From Desulfobacterales bacterium (GTDB lineage: Bacteria; Desulfobacterota; Desulfobacteria; Desulfobacterales; Desulfobacteraceae): a stretch of DNA of 13,774 nucleotides. The position numbers and the translations under genes are program-made. Positions 1 to 6,541 of this stretch are shown piece by piece. The DNA lies in the NCBI GenBank assembly GCA_022361315.1, contig JAKSBB010000744.1, forward strand, positions 1 through 13,774, written 5' to 3'. How positions within the stretch are numbered: the first letter of the stretch is position 1; the number at the start of each line of letters is the position of its first letter. The notes below the pieces were generated by a model. That model was not told the DNA's origin. It worked only from the letters and a program-made list of their open reading frames with translations, and did no database searches.

Positions 1-83
1 CGTACGCAGAAGCCGACGTAAAAGAACTATACATATATCTTTGAAGAAAAAATTTGGTATTTGCAATTTCTAAAACCCAAAAA

Positions 84-88
84 AGGAG
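84..88 (+). promoter_or_regulatory. Ribosome binding site that decides the HU start
   Basis: AGGAG lies 8 bases upstream of ATG 97 but only 2 bases from the in-frame ATG at 91. This favours 97 as the true start. Confidence 0.7.
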
Positions 89-96
89 TGATGAAG

Positions 97-366
97 ATGA
101 ACAAAGGCGATTTAATCAACAAGGTTTCAGAAGTTCTGAACAGCAAGAAAGAAGCCCAGGCAGCAGTTGATTGCATGATCCAGGCAGTAACAGACGCTCT
201 TTCTAACAATGACTCTGTTACCCTCGTTGGCTTTGGTACATTTAAAACAGCCGAAAGAAAAGCCAGAAAAGGCAGAAACCCCCAGACTGGCAAAGAAATC
301 AATATCCCTGCTAGAAATGTACCCAAATTCGTACCTGGCAAAGCCCTTAAAGACGCCGTAAAATAA
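97..366 (+). CDS. hup: HU-family histone-like DNA-binding protein
   Basis: Small nucleoid protein of about 89 residues, the usual length for HU. It binds and bends DNA as a dimer without strong sequence specificity. The N-terminal helices (MNKGDLINKV, then SKKEAQAAVD) are the dimerisation part. The stretch VTLVGFGTFK (about residues 41-50) and the arm motif RNPQTGKEI (about 60-68) carry the family's DNA-intercalating proline (P62). The C-terminus PGKALKDAVK is also typical. I chose the ATG at 97 over ATG 91 or TTG 61 because the AGGAG at 84-88 sits 8 bases before it and because HU proteins usually begin MNK. The 96 bases upstream are A/T-rich, with a possible TATACA at 28-33 but no convincing -35 box. 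HU versus an IHF subunit cannot be settled by eye, but HU fits better. Confidence 0.95.
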   Translation: MNKGDLINKVSEVLNSKKEAQAAVDCMIQAVTDALSNNDSVTLVGFGTFKTAERKARKGRNPQTGKEINIPARNVPKFVPGKALKDAVK

Positions 367-392
367 TCGAGTCCTTCTTTAAGCAAAAAAAT

Positions 393-430
393 ATTCAGGC
401 AGTATTTGACATCGTCAATACTGCCTGAAT
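393..430. terminator. Strong hairpin between the HU and PilZ genes
   Basis: The arms ATTCAGGCAGTATT (393-406) and AATACTGCCTGAAT (417-430) are perfect 14-base inverted repeats. An alternative pairing extends the stem to a 3-base loop with one bulged T. On the plus strand no T-run follows the stem, so it is not a textbook intrinsic terminator for the HU gene. Read on the minus strand it is followed by TATTTTTTTGC, which would be a textbook terminator, although no minus-strand gene is seen that ends here. It may protect the 3' end of HU mRNA, attenuate readthrough into the PilZ gene, or stop antisense transcription. Confidence 0.6.
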
Positions 431-442
431 GGATTTGAATCC

Positions 443-1195
443 ATGGGATTTGAGATTGACAAAATATTCCTTCCTTCGGTAGGGGTTGACCTGGTCTTTG
501 ATATGGATTCACTGACCCCCGTATCCAGATCATCCATTATCTATGATACGAACTATGGTGACAAAACAATCACCATTGCCCAACCGATCGTCCCGGTTTC
601 CTCTGAAACACAATTTGACCAGCTCCACCTGACAACCATCATACATTCCAAACAGCGCAGGGCCAGGGTGGGACTGATATGCAAACCGATTTTATTCATT
701 GATCAGTATCACCTGGCCAACCGATCAACCACCAAAGCACTGGTGATCCAATACAAAGAACCAGCCATTGAAACCAACATCAGAGCAGCGTTCCGGCTGC
801 CCCTGAGTCAGCGGCACAACATTAAAGCCAAGCTCTTGCTCAATGACGTGGAATACTTCACCGCCAGAGACTTCAAGATCAAGGACATATCCTTTGCCGG
901 CATGGGTCTTGTCGTGCCCAAAAAAATAGGCAAACAGACCAATCCATTAACAGAAGTAACACTCAACACCCCCGTCCCCGTCGGAATGATATTGGTAGAC
1001 AAAAACGAAAAAGACCCGGTTGGAACATTCCCGGTTAAAACCAAAGTCGTCAGATTGAATCCGAACTACTCAGAATCTCACATGCTCATTGGATTGAGAA
1101 TCATAGCGATCATGCCGGAAAGCGAAGACCTGTTGAACCGATTTATTCACAAGGCCCAGATTGACGAGTTAAAGCGGATCAGCCAAAGAGGATAA
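443..1195 (+). CDS. PilZ-domain c-di-GMP effector, YcgR-like layout
   Basis: Cytosolic protein of 250 residues. The C-terminal half is a PilZ domain. It has the RxxxR motif as RAAFR (R114-R118) and the D/NxSxxG motif as DISFAG (D148, S150, G153), so both c-di-GMP binding signatures are intact. The first ~105 residues look like the YcgR N-terminal beta domain found in flagellar-brake proteins (for example SIIYDTN and KTITIAQPIVP). Such proteins change motility or envelope behaviour on binding c-di-GMP; the partner here is unknown. ATG 443 is the only ATG before the first domain, because the frame has a stop at 407. It has no good Shine-Dalgarno and lies just after the 393-430 hairpin, so translation may be weak or controlled. 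The 3' end overlaps the 3' end of sbcB by 27 bases. Confidence 0.88.
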   Translation: MGFEIDKIFLPSVGVDLVFDMDSLTPVSRSSIIYDTNYGDKTITIAQPIVPVSSETQFDQLHLTTIIHSKQRRARVGLICKPILFIDQYHLANRSTTKALVIQYKEPAIETNIRAAFRLPLSQRHNIKAKLLLNDVEYFTARDFKIKDISFAGMGLVVPKKIGKQTNPLTEVTLNTPVPVGMILVDKNEKDPVGTFPVKTKVVRLNPNYSESHMLIGLRIIAIMPESEDLLNRFIHKAQIDELKRISQRG

Positions 1196-2620
1196 CAGAC
1201 CGGGGATATACCCTTCCAACCAATCCAATATCTCCTTTTGCACAGACTCCAGGTTATCTACCCCCTGATTACGAATCTCTGACAAGTCGGCAAGCGCCTC
1301 TTCGCAAGTATATTTTCCATCATTTTTAAACCCTCGAACAATAGCATCATCCTGCCCCCCCGCAAGGTGCGCCATGTGCGTCCGGAACTCAGGGGCTTTT
1401 CCATGACCATAATCACCGTAATTGCGATCAAGAATTCGTCTGGACATATCTCGCAAACGGCGACTTTCAAACCCGTCACAAACCCGGAACCTTTCGTCAA
1501 CAGAAAGCGAATGAAATTGCGACATATCCGCCTTTTCCCCGGAGGAAAAGAAACCGGATTGATACAGAGACGCATCCCAGTCCAGGTCTGGAATTAGCGG
1601 ATATGAAAACTCCCTGTGATAATTCACCGTTTTCAGAAACATCTCAGGGTTTGTCCTTAACAGCGACATATTTTCCTCATGGAAGTCAACCGCCTCTGGA
1701 GTAAGACGCCCCCAAAACCGATCCAGGCAGGGCAGTATAAAACGTTGATCTGCCGGACGCTTTCGAATCACAAAGAGATCGTACACGCTGCTCTCTTTGT
1801 CTAATTGACCAAACAGATCATCCCGATCCGTTCTAAGCCAAAGACTCTGGTTTTTGTATGGGAAAGAACTGCCCAGGTGCAATACAGGCGCAAGGTAATT
1901 CACCTTTGCCCCGAAGGTCACTGACACCATAATACCCAATGCGAAGCGCTGCCTTCCAACCTGAACAAACCGCCCCAACCGCTCGGACCGACTAAGATCT
2001 TCATGCTTATCGAAAAAGCCGAGCACATATGCCCAAACCTGCTCCTGTGCAGATAAACTTCGCGCAAGGCACAGCAACGCCTCAACATCCTCCATTGCCT
2101 CATGCGCCCGTCCAGACACCTCGAATCCATTCTCTTCCGAAATATGCTCCAGCTTCATACTGGGACTCCCATCCGGCCGCAGGGGCCATTTGAGAACATC
2201 AGGATTGAACAATCTGAAAACGGTTGCCACCGGCAGCATATCGATTCTCGAACACCCGTTGGCGTATTGGTGGGAATAGGGGTCGAGAAGATTACGATAG
2301 AATAAAAACCTTAAAAATTCGTCATCAAACCCAAGAGAATTGTAACCACAGGAAATCGTATCGGGCGTATTAAGCAGCCCGTGAATCTTTCTGGCCGCCT
2401 CATACTCGCAGATACCCGACTCAAGCTCTGCCGGGGTTAAGCAATGGGTCAGAAACGCGTGTGGAGAGGGTACGACATCGGGTCTCAACCGAATGGTTAT
2501 GGTTTCTCTTGCCACCTCATTCAGCGCTGGGTCCGTACGGATACAGGCAAAGGTCAGGACCTGGTCAAATGCCGGACTCAAACCGGATGTCTCAATGTCG
2601 TAAAAGAGATACGTTTTCAT
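1169..2620 (-). CDS. sbcB: Exodeoxyribonuclease I
   Basis: A 483-residue protein, close to the 475 of E. coli ExoI. It digests single-stranded DNA 3' to 5' and acts in recombination and mismatch repair. It belongs to the DEDDh exonuclease superfamily. The visible active-site motifs are FYDIETSG (D8, E10), GYNSLGFDDEF (D99/D100) and RAHEAMEDVEA (H173, D178). The family-specific block FLFYRNLLDPY follows the second motif. The region after about residue 195 matches the SH3-like and helical parts of ExoI (for example FGAKVNYLAPVLHLG and LYQSGFFS). ATG 2620 has GGAGG about 11 bases upstream. The gene lies after the rpsI terminator, so it probably has its own weak promoter or relies on readthrough. 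A run of seven G on the coding strand (plus-strand C at 1355-1361) sits in frame near the 3' end. Confidence 0.95.
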   Translation of the reverse strand: MKTYLFYDIETSGLSPAFDQVLTFACIRTDPALNEVARETITIRLRPDVVPSPHAFLTHCLTPAELESGICEYEAARKIHGLLNTPDTISCGYNSLGFDDEFLRFLFYRNLLDPYSHQYANGCSRIDMLPVATVFRLFNPDVLKWPLRPDGSPSMKLEHISEENGFEVSGRAHEAMEDVEALLCLARSLSAQEQVWAYVLGFFDKHEDLSRSERLGRFVQVGRQRFALGIMVSVTFGAKVNYLAPVLHLGSSFPYKNQSLWLRTDRDDLFGQLDKESSVYDLFVIRKRPADQRFILPCLDRFWGRLTPEAVDFHEENMSLLRTNPEMFLKTVNYHREFSYPLIPDLDWDASLYQSGFFSSGEKADMSQFHSLSVDERFRVCDGFESRRLRDMSRRILDRNYGDYGHGKAPEFRTHMAHLAGGQDDAIVRGFKNDGKYTCEEALADLSEIRNQGVDNLESVQKEILDWLEGYIPGLLSSLADPL

Positions 2621-2642
2621 TCCCGCAGAACCCTCCGAACCC

Positions 2643-2674
2643 GAAAAGGGGGAACAAAATAAATTTGCTCCCCC
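2643..2674 (-). terminator. Rho-independent terminator of rplM-rpsI
   Basis: In the minus-strand transcript GGGGGAGCAAA (2674-2664) pairs with TTTGTTCCCCC (2658-2648), with one G-U wobble and a 5-base loop, followed by TTTTC. It lies 31 bases past the rpsI stop codon. On the plus strand the wobble becomes an A-C mismatch, which supports minus-strand use. Confidence 0.8.
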
Positions 2675-2704
2675 TCCAGGAGAATCGATACTGTATAAAA
2701 AAGA

Positions 2705-3100
2705 CTATCTTTTTGAGAACTGGAAACTGGCTCTTGCGCCTTTTTTACCGTATTTCTTACGTTCTTTCTGTCTGGAATCCCGGGTCAGGAAACCGGCGGA
2801 TTTAAGCACTCCACGAAGTTCAGGATCGGCCAGTACCAGCGCTTTTGAGACACCAAGTCTTACAGCACCTGCCTGCCCAGTCTGTCCGCCGCCCATCACG
2901 GTAACTTTGATATCAAAGGCATCAGCCTTATCAGTCAAGGCGAGAGGAGAAGTCAGCACATCCTGATTTACAGAGATGTCAAAGTAATCTTCCATTTCTC
3001 TGTTGTTCACAACAATCTTGCCCGTACCAGGTAAAAGCCACACTTTGGCCACAGAATCTTTCCGCTTACCTGTTGCGTAAAAAACGTTTCCACTTTCCAT
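2705..3100 (-). CDS. rpsI: 30S ribosomal protein S9 (uS9)
   Basis: A 131-residue protein of normal S9 length. It starts with the typical [14 protein letters not shown] block, has the central [18 protein letters not shown] motif and ends [13 protein letters not shown]. The basic C-terminal tail of S9 reaches the P-site tRNA in the small subunit, and the terminal Lys-Arg is the conserved end. It follows rplM by 23 bases, the universal bacterial order. A weak AAGGA lies about 12 bases before ATG 3100, so expression is probably coupled to rplM. The gene ends just before the terminator at 2643-2674. Confidence 0.98.
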   Translation of the reverse strand: MESGNVFYATGKRKDSVAKVWLLPGTGKIVVNNREMEDYFDISVNQDVLTSPLALTDKADAFDIKVTVMGGGQTGQAGAVRLGVSKALVLADPELRGVLKSAGFLTRDSRQKERKKYGKKGARASFQFSKR

Positions 3101-3123
3101 TGATAGTATCGCGTCCTTATTCT

Positions 3124-3558
3124 TTAAATTTCAACAACTTCAGGCTTCTGTGCAGCATGGGGATGCTGATCGCCTGCATATACAAACAATTTTTTGCCAA
3201 GTTTTCTGCCAAGTCTGTTTTTGGGAAGCATTCCCCGGACCGCTCTTTTGAGGATCTCTTCGGGTTTTTTCTCCAGCACCTCTTTGGCTGTTTCAGACTT
3301 GAGGCCGCCCATGTATCCGGAATGACGATAGTAAGTCTTTTTGTCCATCTTGTTTCCGGTCAGGCGAATTTTGTCGGCATTAATTACAACCACCCAATCT
3401 CCCATATCCACATGGGGAGTATAAAGCGGATTATGTTTGCCGCGAATCCGATAGGCAACCTGGGAAGCAAGCCGCCCAAGCACCATATCCTTTGCATCGA
3501 TCACACACCAGTTTTCTTTGTTGTCCGCTCTTTTAGCGCTATATGTATATTTTTTCAA
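3124..3558 (-). CDS. rplM: 50S ribosomal protein L13 (uL13), TTG start
   Basis: A 144-residue protein of normal L13 length. L13 is an early-assembly protein of the large subunit that contacts 23S rRNA. Visible motifs include [19 protein letters not shown], the [21 protein letters not shown] block, [24 protein letters not shown] and a C-terminal [13 protein letters not shown]. The start is TTG at 3558-3556, giving the family-typical KKYTYSAK N-terminus. GAGGAG lies 9 bases upstream and no in-frame ATG is available upstream or nearby. rpsI follows. A sigma70-type promoter stands upstream at 3594-3622. Confidence 0.98.
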   Translation of the reverse strand: MKKYTYSAKRADNKENWCVIDAKDMVLGRLASQVAYRIRGKHNPLYTPHVDMGDWVVVINADKIRLTGNKMDKKTYYRHSGYMGGLKSETAKEVLEKKPEEILKRAVRGMLPKNRLGRKLGKKLFVYAGDQHPHAAQKPEVVEI

Positions 3559-3567
3559 TGTTCCAAG

Positions 3568-3573
3568 CTCCTC
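3568..3573 (-). promoter_or_regulatory. Ribosome binding site that fixes the TTG start of rplM
   Basis: GAGGAG on the minus strand is followed by a 9-base spacer and then the TTG at 3558. It is an almost ideal site, which offsets the weak start codon. It lies inside an out-of-frame 7-codon mini-ORF (3578-3555, MKRSLEH) whose TGA overlaps the TTG. Confidence 0.75.
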
Positions 3574-3593
3574 TTCATAAAGACAATCAGCGA

Positions 3594-3622
3594 TAAATAC
3601 ATATTTTCGGCAGCAATGTCAA
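3594..3622 (-). promoter_or_regulatory. Candidate sigma70 promoter for rplM-rpsI
   Basis: A perfect TTGACA (3622-3617) is followed by an exact 17-base spacer and TATTTA (3599-3594). This predicts a start near 3587 and a leader of about 30 bases. It sits in the only clear gap (71 bases) between the bactofilin and rplM. No terminator is seen upstream of it, so readthrough from the cell-shape genes could also feed rplM. Confidence 0.6.
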
Positions 3623-3629
3623 GCAAATA

Positions 3630-4043
3630 TTATAATTCTATTTGTTTTTCATCACTCATCTTCGGTGCGAACATGCCTGAACTTGATTTCGGAGCCCCCA
3701 TTTTGCCGGAGGTTTTGCAGGCAACATCAGCATTTAAAATACCGCCGTTCTCTACAATCAAATCCTGACACTCCACTTTACCTGCACAGGTTCCGGTGGA
3801 CAGTATAATCAACTCTTTGGAGGCCGTTACCTCGCCCTGAAAATTACCGCCAATGGTCAGACTGGACACCTTTGTGGAGCTCGAATCCACCCTTCCGTCT
3901 TCGGCGATGATAACCACATCACCATCAATTGTGCCGGTTACCTGCCCCTTGATAATCAGCTTTCCCGTACTGGAAATTGAGCCCTCAATCTTCAACTCTT
4001 TATCAATGATGCTTAAATTCTGCTTATCTTTTTTGCCCACCAT
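3630..4043 (-). CDS. Bactofilin (polymer-forming cytoskeletal protein)
   Basis: A 137-residue protein with the single bactofilin domain (formerly DUF583) at about residues 10-112. This domain is a right-handed beta-helix that polymerises without nucleotide. The regular short strands separated by glycine turns are visible: LKIEGSISSTGKLIIKGQVTGTIDG, then LTIGGNFQGEV and ECQDLIVENGGILNADV. The tails are short and polar (MVGKKDKQNLS at the N-terminus, a Ser/Lys/Met-rich C-terminus). Bactofilins recruit peptidoglycan enzymes and set local curvature, as CcmA does in Helicobacter and BacM in Myxococcus. The gene is last in a four-gene cell-shape cluster. Its start lies 9 bases after the stop of the Csd4-like gene and its GAGGAG site lies at that gene's 3' end, so the two are probably translationally coupled. 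Confidence 0.93.
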   Translation of the reverse strand: MVGKKDKQNLSIIDKELKIEGSISSTGKLIIKGQVTGTIDGDVVIIAEDGRVDSSSTKVSSLTIGGNFQGEVTASKELIILSTGTCAGKVECQDLIVENGGILNADVACKTSGKMGAPKSSSGMFAPKMSDEKQIEL

Positions 4044-4052
4044 AAGGTCTCC

Positions 4053-5567
4053 TCAACTGTTTTTTAGAATATCGATGAAAATTTTTCCGACCTCTTCTCC
4101 CCCAAGCGTCGTGACCACGTGATACTTTCGTCCTTTTCTTTCCAGGGAATACTTGGGCATAAGCACCCCGGCCCCTGTATCAATGACATACCCCCGGTCC
4201 TCTCCATCGTTCCGGCTGTTGTTGCCAACAAACCCTTTAAAATTAACGACATATTCCGACGGATCAATATCACCGGTAATGATATCGACAATTACCAACC
4301 TGTCCCCGTAGTTCAGGCGAACATGATCATAGTTATCAACCATAATGGTCTTGCCGTTGACTTTTAACTTGTACCGGATGCCGTCAGCCTTCCTTGACTC
4401 ACGAACCGCCAACCGGTCGAGAGGTACCCTTCCCGGCTCATCCCGGATATCCAGGAACACCGATCCACAGGTGTAAAAATCTTTTTTTGCCTCAATCCGT
4501 GTGGACTCCAGGATTTTCAGCTTTTTCTTCATATCGTTAAATTCATTACCAAGCCCGATAACGTCCACACTCAGCCCACGCTCGTAATTGGTGACGATAT
4601 CATGCACCTGAATAATATCTCCCTGTTTAATGGTGAGCCGCTGCATTTTTTCCACCACCACAGGAATGGAGTCGTTCACCGATATGATCATGTACTGCAT
4701 TTCGGGTTTCTTTAAATCGATGCCCGGTGTTGTGGGAACAATACCCATTAAGTCCATGAATCCGTCCACCGCCCAGATATGCTGCTTTACTTTTTGCTCA
4801 AGCGGAAGGCTTTTAGCCGATTCAATACCAAATGCAGGAATCCTGCATATATTCATTGCATAATACGTGGCGGATCTGCGTTGCTCCTTATGACGGCTAT
4901 CCGGTTGATTTGTCCTGTGGTTGTTAAAATGAAAGTGCTGGGAGGACTCAGATATTGATGAATTGATCCTTTCGATCACCGAAAGTGCCATTTTTTCCAG
5001 ATCTATATTCTCGGCCCCTTTTTCCTTATCAACTCTCAACACAGCGGCATCAGCAATAATCGATTGCCCGTAGCGCTTTGGATTTCTCTGTTCGTTTTCC
5101 CATGTGTCAGAATAAAACCCTGACCCTTCATGGAGATTTAAAAAGCAATCACTCTCGCAGATCAGTTTTTTAAGGACTGCCACAACTTTTGCTTCATAAT
5201 TACGTGTGTGATCATCCATGAATTTACGATTCATATCCTGGTTGATCTGGCGCTCTTTTTTAGTAATGGACGGGAAATTAGCCCTGGGCACAACGATCAG
5301 ATTTCCCTTTTCCAGGGAAAGGTCTGCAAAATAATCTGCCGCCAGGAAGCCGCCGGGCTCGTCCCCCTGGATCCCGCCGACAATTAAGAGTGTCTTGCCG
5401 TTTACTTTCCCGAAGCTCCGAAAAACATGAAGTTCATTCTCCTCCCCTTCAAAAAACACCGTATGGGTCTTTTGCCCATGCCCGCCGTAACAATAAATCG
5501 GACCCAGTGACACCATGAATCCAACCAGCCACAGCAAAACAGATCTTATTCGAAGCCACTTTATCAC
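4053..5567 (-). CDS. Csd4-like M14/M99 metallocarboxypeptidase (cell shape)
   Basis: A 504-residue protein with a hydrophobic N-terminus (about 9-26) that is probably a signal peptide or anchor. The peptidase domain spans about 35-280. It shows GGIQGDEPGG (Q67, E70), the M14-type NQDMNRKF (R114), LNLHEGSGFY (H146) and FGIESAK (E249). Most M14 enzymes use HxxE...H; glutamine in the first position is the arrangement described for Helicobacter Csd4, a D,L-carboxypeptidase that trims the peptidoglycan tripeptide. Two beta-rich regions follow (about 291-347 and 397-454). They resemble each other and fit the middle and C-terminal domains of the M99 family. Start is GTG, overlapping the upstream TAG by one base. 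It is predicted to cut peptide stems in the periplasm; the exact substrate is inferred. Confidence 0.87.
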   Translation of the reverse strand: MIKWLRIRSVLLWLVGFMVSLGPIYCYGGHGQKTHTVFFEGEENELHVFRSFGKVNGKTLLIVGGIQGDEPGGFLAADYFADLSLEKGNLIVVPRANFPSITKKERQINQDMNRKFMDDHTRNYEAKVVAVLKKLICESDCFLNLHEGSGFYSDTWENEQRNPKRYGQSIIADAAVLRVDKEKGAENIDLEKMALSVIERINSSISESSQHFHFNNHRTNQPDSRHKEQRRSATYYAMNICRIPAFGIESAKSLPLEQKVKQHIWAVDGFMDLMGIVPTTPGIDLKKPEMQYMIISVNDSIPVVVEKMQRLTIKQGDIIQVHDIVTNYERGLSVDVIGLGNEFNDMKKKLKILESTRIEAKKDFYTCGSVFLDIRDEPGRVPLDRLAVRESRKADGIRYKLKVNGKTIMVDNYDHVRLNYGDRLVIVDIITGDIDPSEYVVNFKGFVGNNSRNDGEDRGYVIDTGAGVLMPKYSLERKGRKYHVVTTLGGEEVGKIFIDILKNS

Positions 5568-6541
5568 TAATTGACAACCGCCTCATTTATTTCCACGCTG
5601 CTTTCAAACACCAGCTTTCCGTCATCGTTAAATACATATACGGCAGCAGCGTTGAAGGCATCCGGAGCGGATTGATTTCGAATGGTAAACTTCACCGGTT
5701 TGAATCGTGAGATTGAAAAATACTGTCCCTTTTTGTATACGGCCGGCACACCGTTTTCCAGAGGAGAGTTCGGCACCACCACCCATTCCGAAGCCAAGGC
5801 ATCTTTGGGCTTCAAAACCGTGAATATACGACCGGAAATCCCACCCGGCTGCGTTGAGATATTCCGGATATCGAATCGAACAACCAGGTCACCACTGCCA
5901 CTCCCTTTGGACAGAGAAAACTGCTCCACCGAAACAAAGGGTTCGTCGAGACTGTCACCAGAACCTTTTTCCGATACAGCCTCGGGAACGGGTGGGGCAG
6001 AGCCGGAAGGTTCCGTTTTCTGCACCGCAGATACTTCGGGAACGATCGTATCAGGATCATCTTCCCCAGGCCGCCTCTCACTTTTTGCTTTCGGCATCAC
6101 TTCCGGTTTTGGCAAAATTCCGTTCTTCTTAACCTTTGACCGTGCGCTTTGAACCTTTGTTTCCTGTTTTTTTACAACCGGTGGGACTGCAGCGGCAACT
6201 TCCGGAAGTTCGGGTTTTTCTCCGGACATGACCAGGCGGGCCATCAGAAGTTCTTTATCATTTGTAAGCCTGCCGACCTGCTTTTCAAGTACCGCAAGAT
6301 CAGACTTTAATGTCACATTTTCCCGGTTTGCCATGTCGAACAACACATAGAGGACACCCGCACAAAGCAGGCCGATAAGACTTGTGACCAAAAGCAGGTA
6401 AAGCATCACTTTAAGGTGTCCGCCCGGCCGCATCTCACCAAAGTCATCCACCACAAGGATCTTCTTTTTGCGGCTGGTTTTATGTGGTTTGGGTTTTGCC
6501 CGGGCTATTTCCCTTTCCAGTTCTCGCGATATATCTTCCAT
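5567..6541 (-). CDS. One-span membrane coiled-coil protein of the cell-shape cluster
   Basis: I do not recognise a named family. The 324-residue protein has a basic cytoplasmic N-tail of about 43 residues (MEDISRELEREIARAKPKP, then HKTSRKKK), one transmembrane helix at about 45-68, and a short coiled coil at about 72-104 (LKSDLAVLEKQVGRLTNDKE). A Pro/Lys/Ser/Glu-rich linker (about 105-200) leads to a beta-rich C-terminal domain (about 203-324) containing FDIRNIS, GRIFTVLKP and AAVYVFNDDGKLVFES. The positive-inside rule places the C-terminal domain in the periplasm. Its 5' end overlaps the Csd6-like gene by 37 bases and its TAG overlaps the GTG of the Csd4-like gene by 1 base. The position and topology suit a connector between cytoplasmic bactofilin and periplasmic enzymes, much as Csd5 or Csd7 do in Helicobacter. 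That role is inference; homology to those proteins is not evident. Confidence 0.8.
   Translation of the reverse strand: MEDISRELEREIARAKPKPHKTSRKKKILVVDDFGEMRPGGHLKVMLYLLLVTSLIGLLCAGVLYVLFDMANRENVTLKSDLAVLEKQVGRLTNDKELLMARLVMSGEKPELPEVAAAVPPVVKKQETKVQSARSKVKKNGILPKPEVMPKAKSERRPGEDDPDTIVPEVSAVQKTEPSGSAPPVPEAVSEKGSGDSLDEPFVSVEQFSLSKGSGSGDLVVRFDIRNISTQPGGISGRIFTVLKPKDALASEWVVVPNSPLENGVPAVYKKGQYFSISRFKPVKFTIRNQSAPDAFNAAAVYVFNDDGKLVFESSVEINEAVVN

Noticed and set aside
1..96. Promoter for the HU gene.
   Set aside because: A TATACA-like box is present at 28-33, but no -35 element at proper spacing could be found, so it is mentioned only in the gene entry.
27..533. A 168-codon minus-strand reading frame across the HU gene.
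   Set aside because: It is antisense to a clear HU gene, has no recognisable domain, and crosses the hairpin; a shadow frame.
1196..1215. GGG-GATATA-CCC as a terminator after the PilZ gene.
   Set aside because: A 3-base stem with no T-run is too weak.
1355..1361. Seven-base C run (G on the coding strand) in sbcB as a phase-variable tract.
   Set aside because: Seven bases is short for phase variation and a housekeeping nuclease is an unlikely target; the frame is intact.
3073..3768. A 231-codon plus-strand frame across rplM and the bactofilin gene.
   Set aside because: The opposite strand encodes unmistakable L13 and bactofilin, and the frame's product is low-complexity and unrelated to any family.
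6420..6480. KKKILVVDDFGEMR in the membrane protein resembles the start of a response-regulator receiver domain.
   Set aside because: A transmembrane helix begins within about 10 residues and no other receiver motif follows, so it is probably chance similarity.
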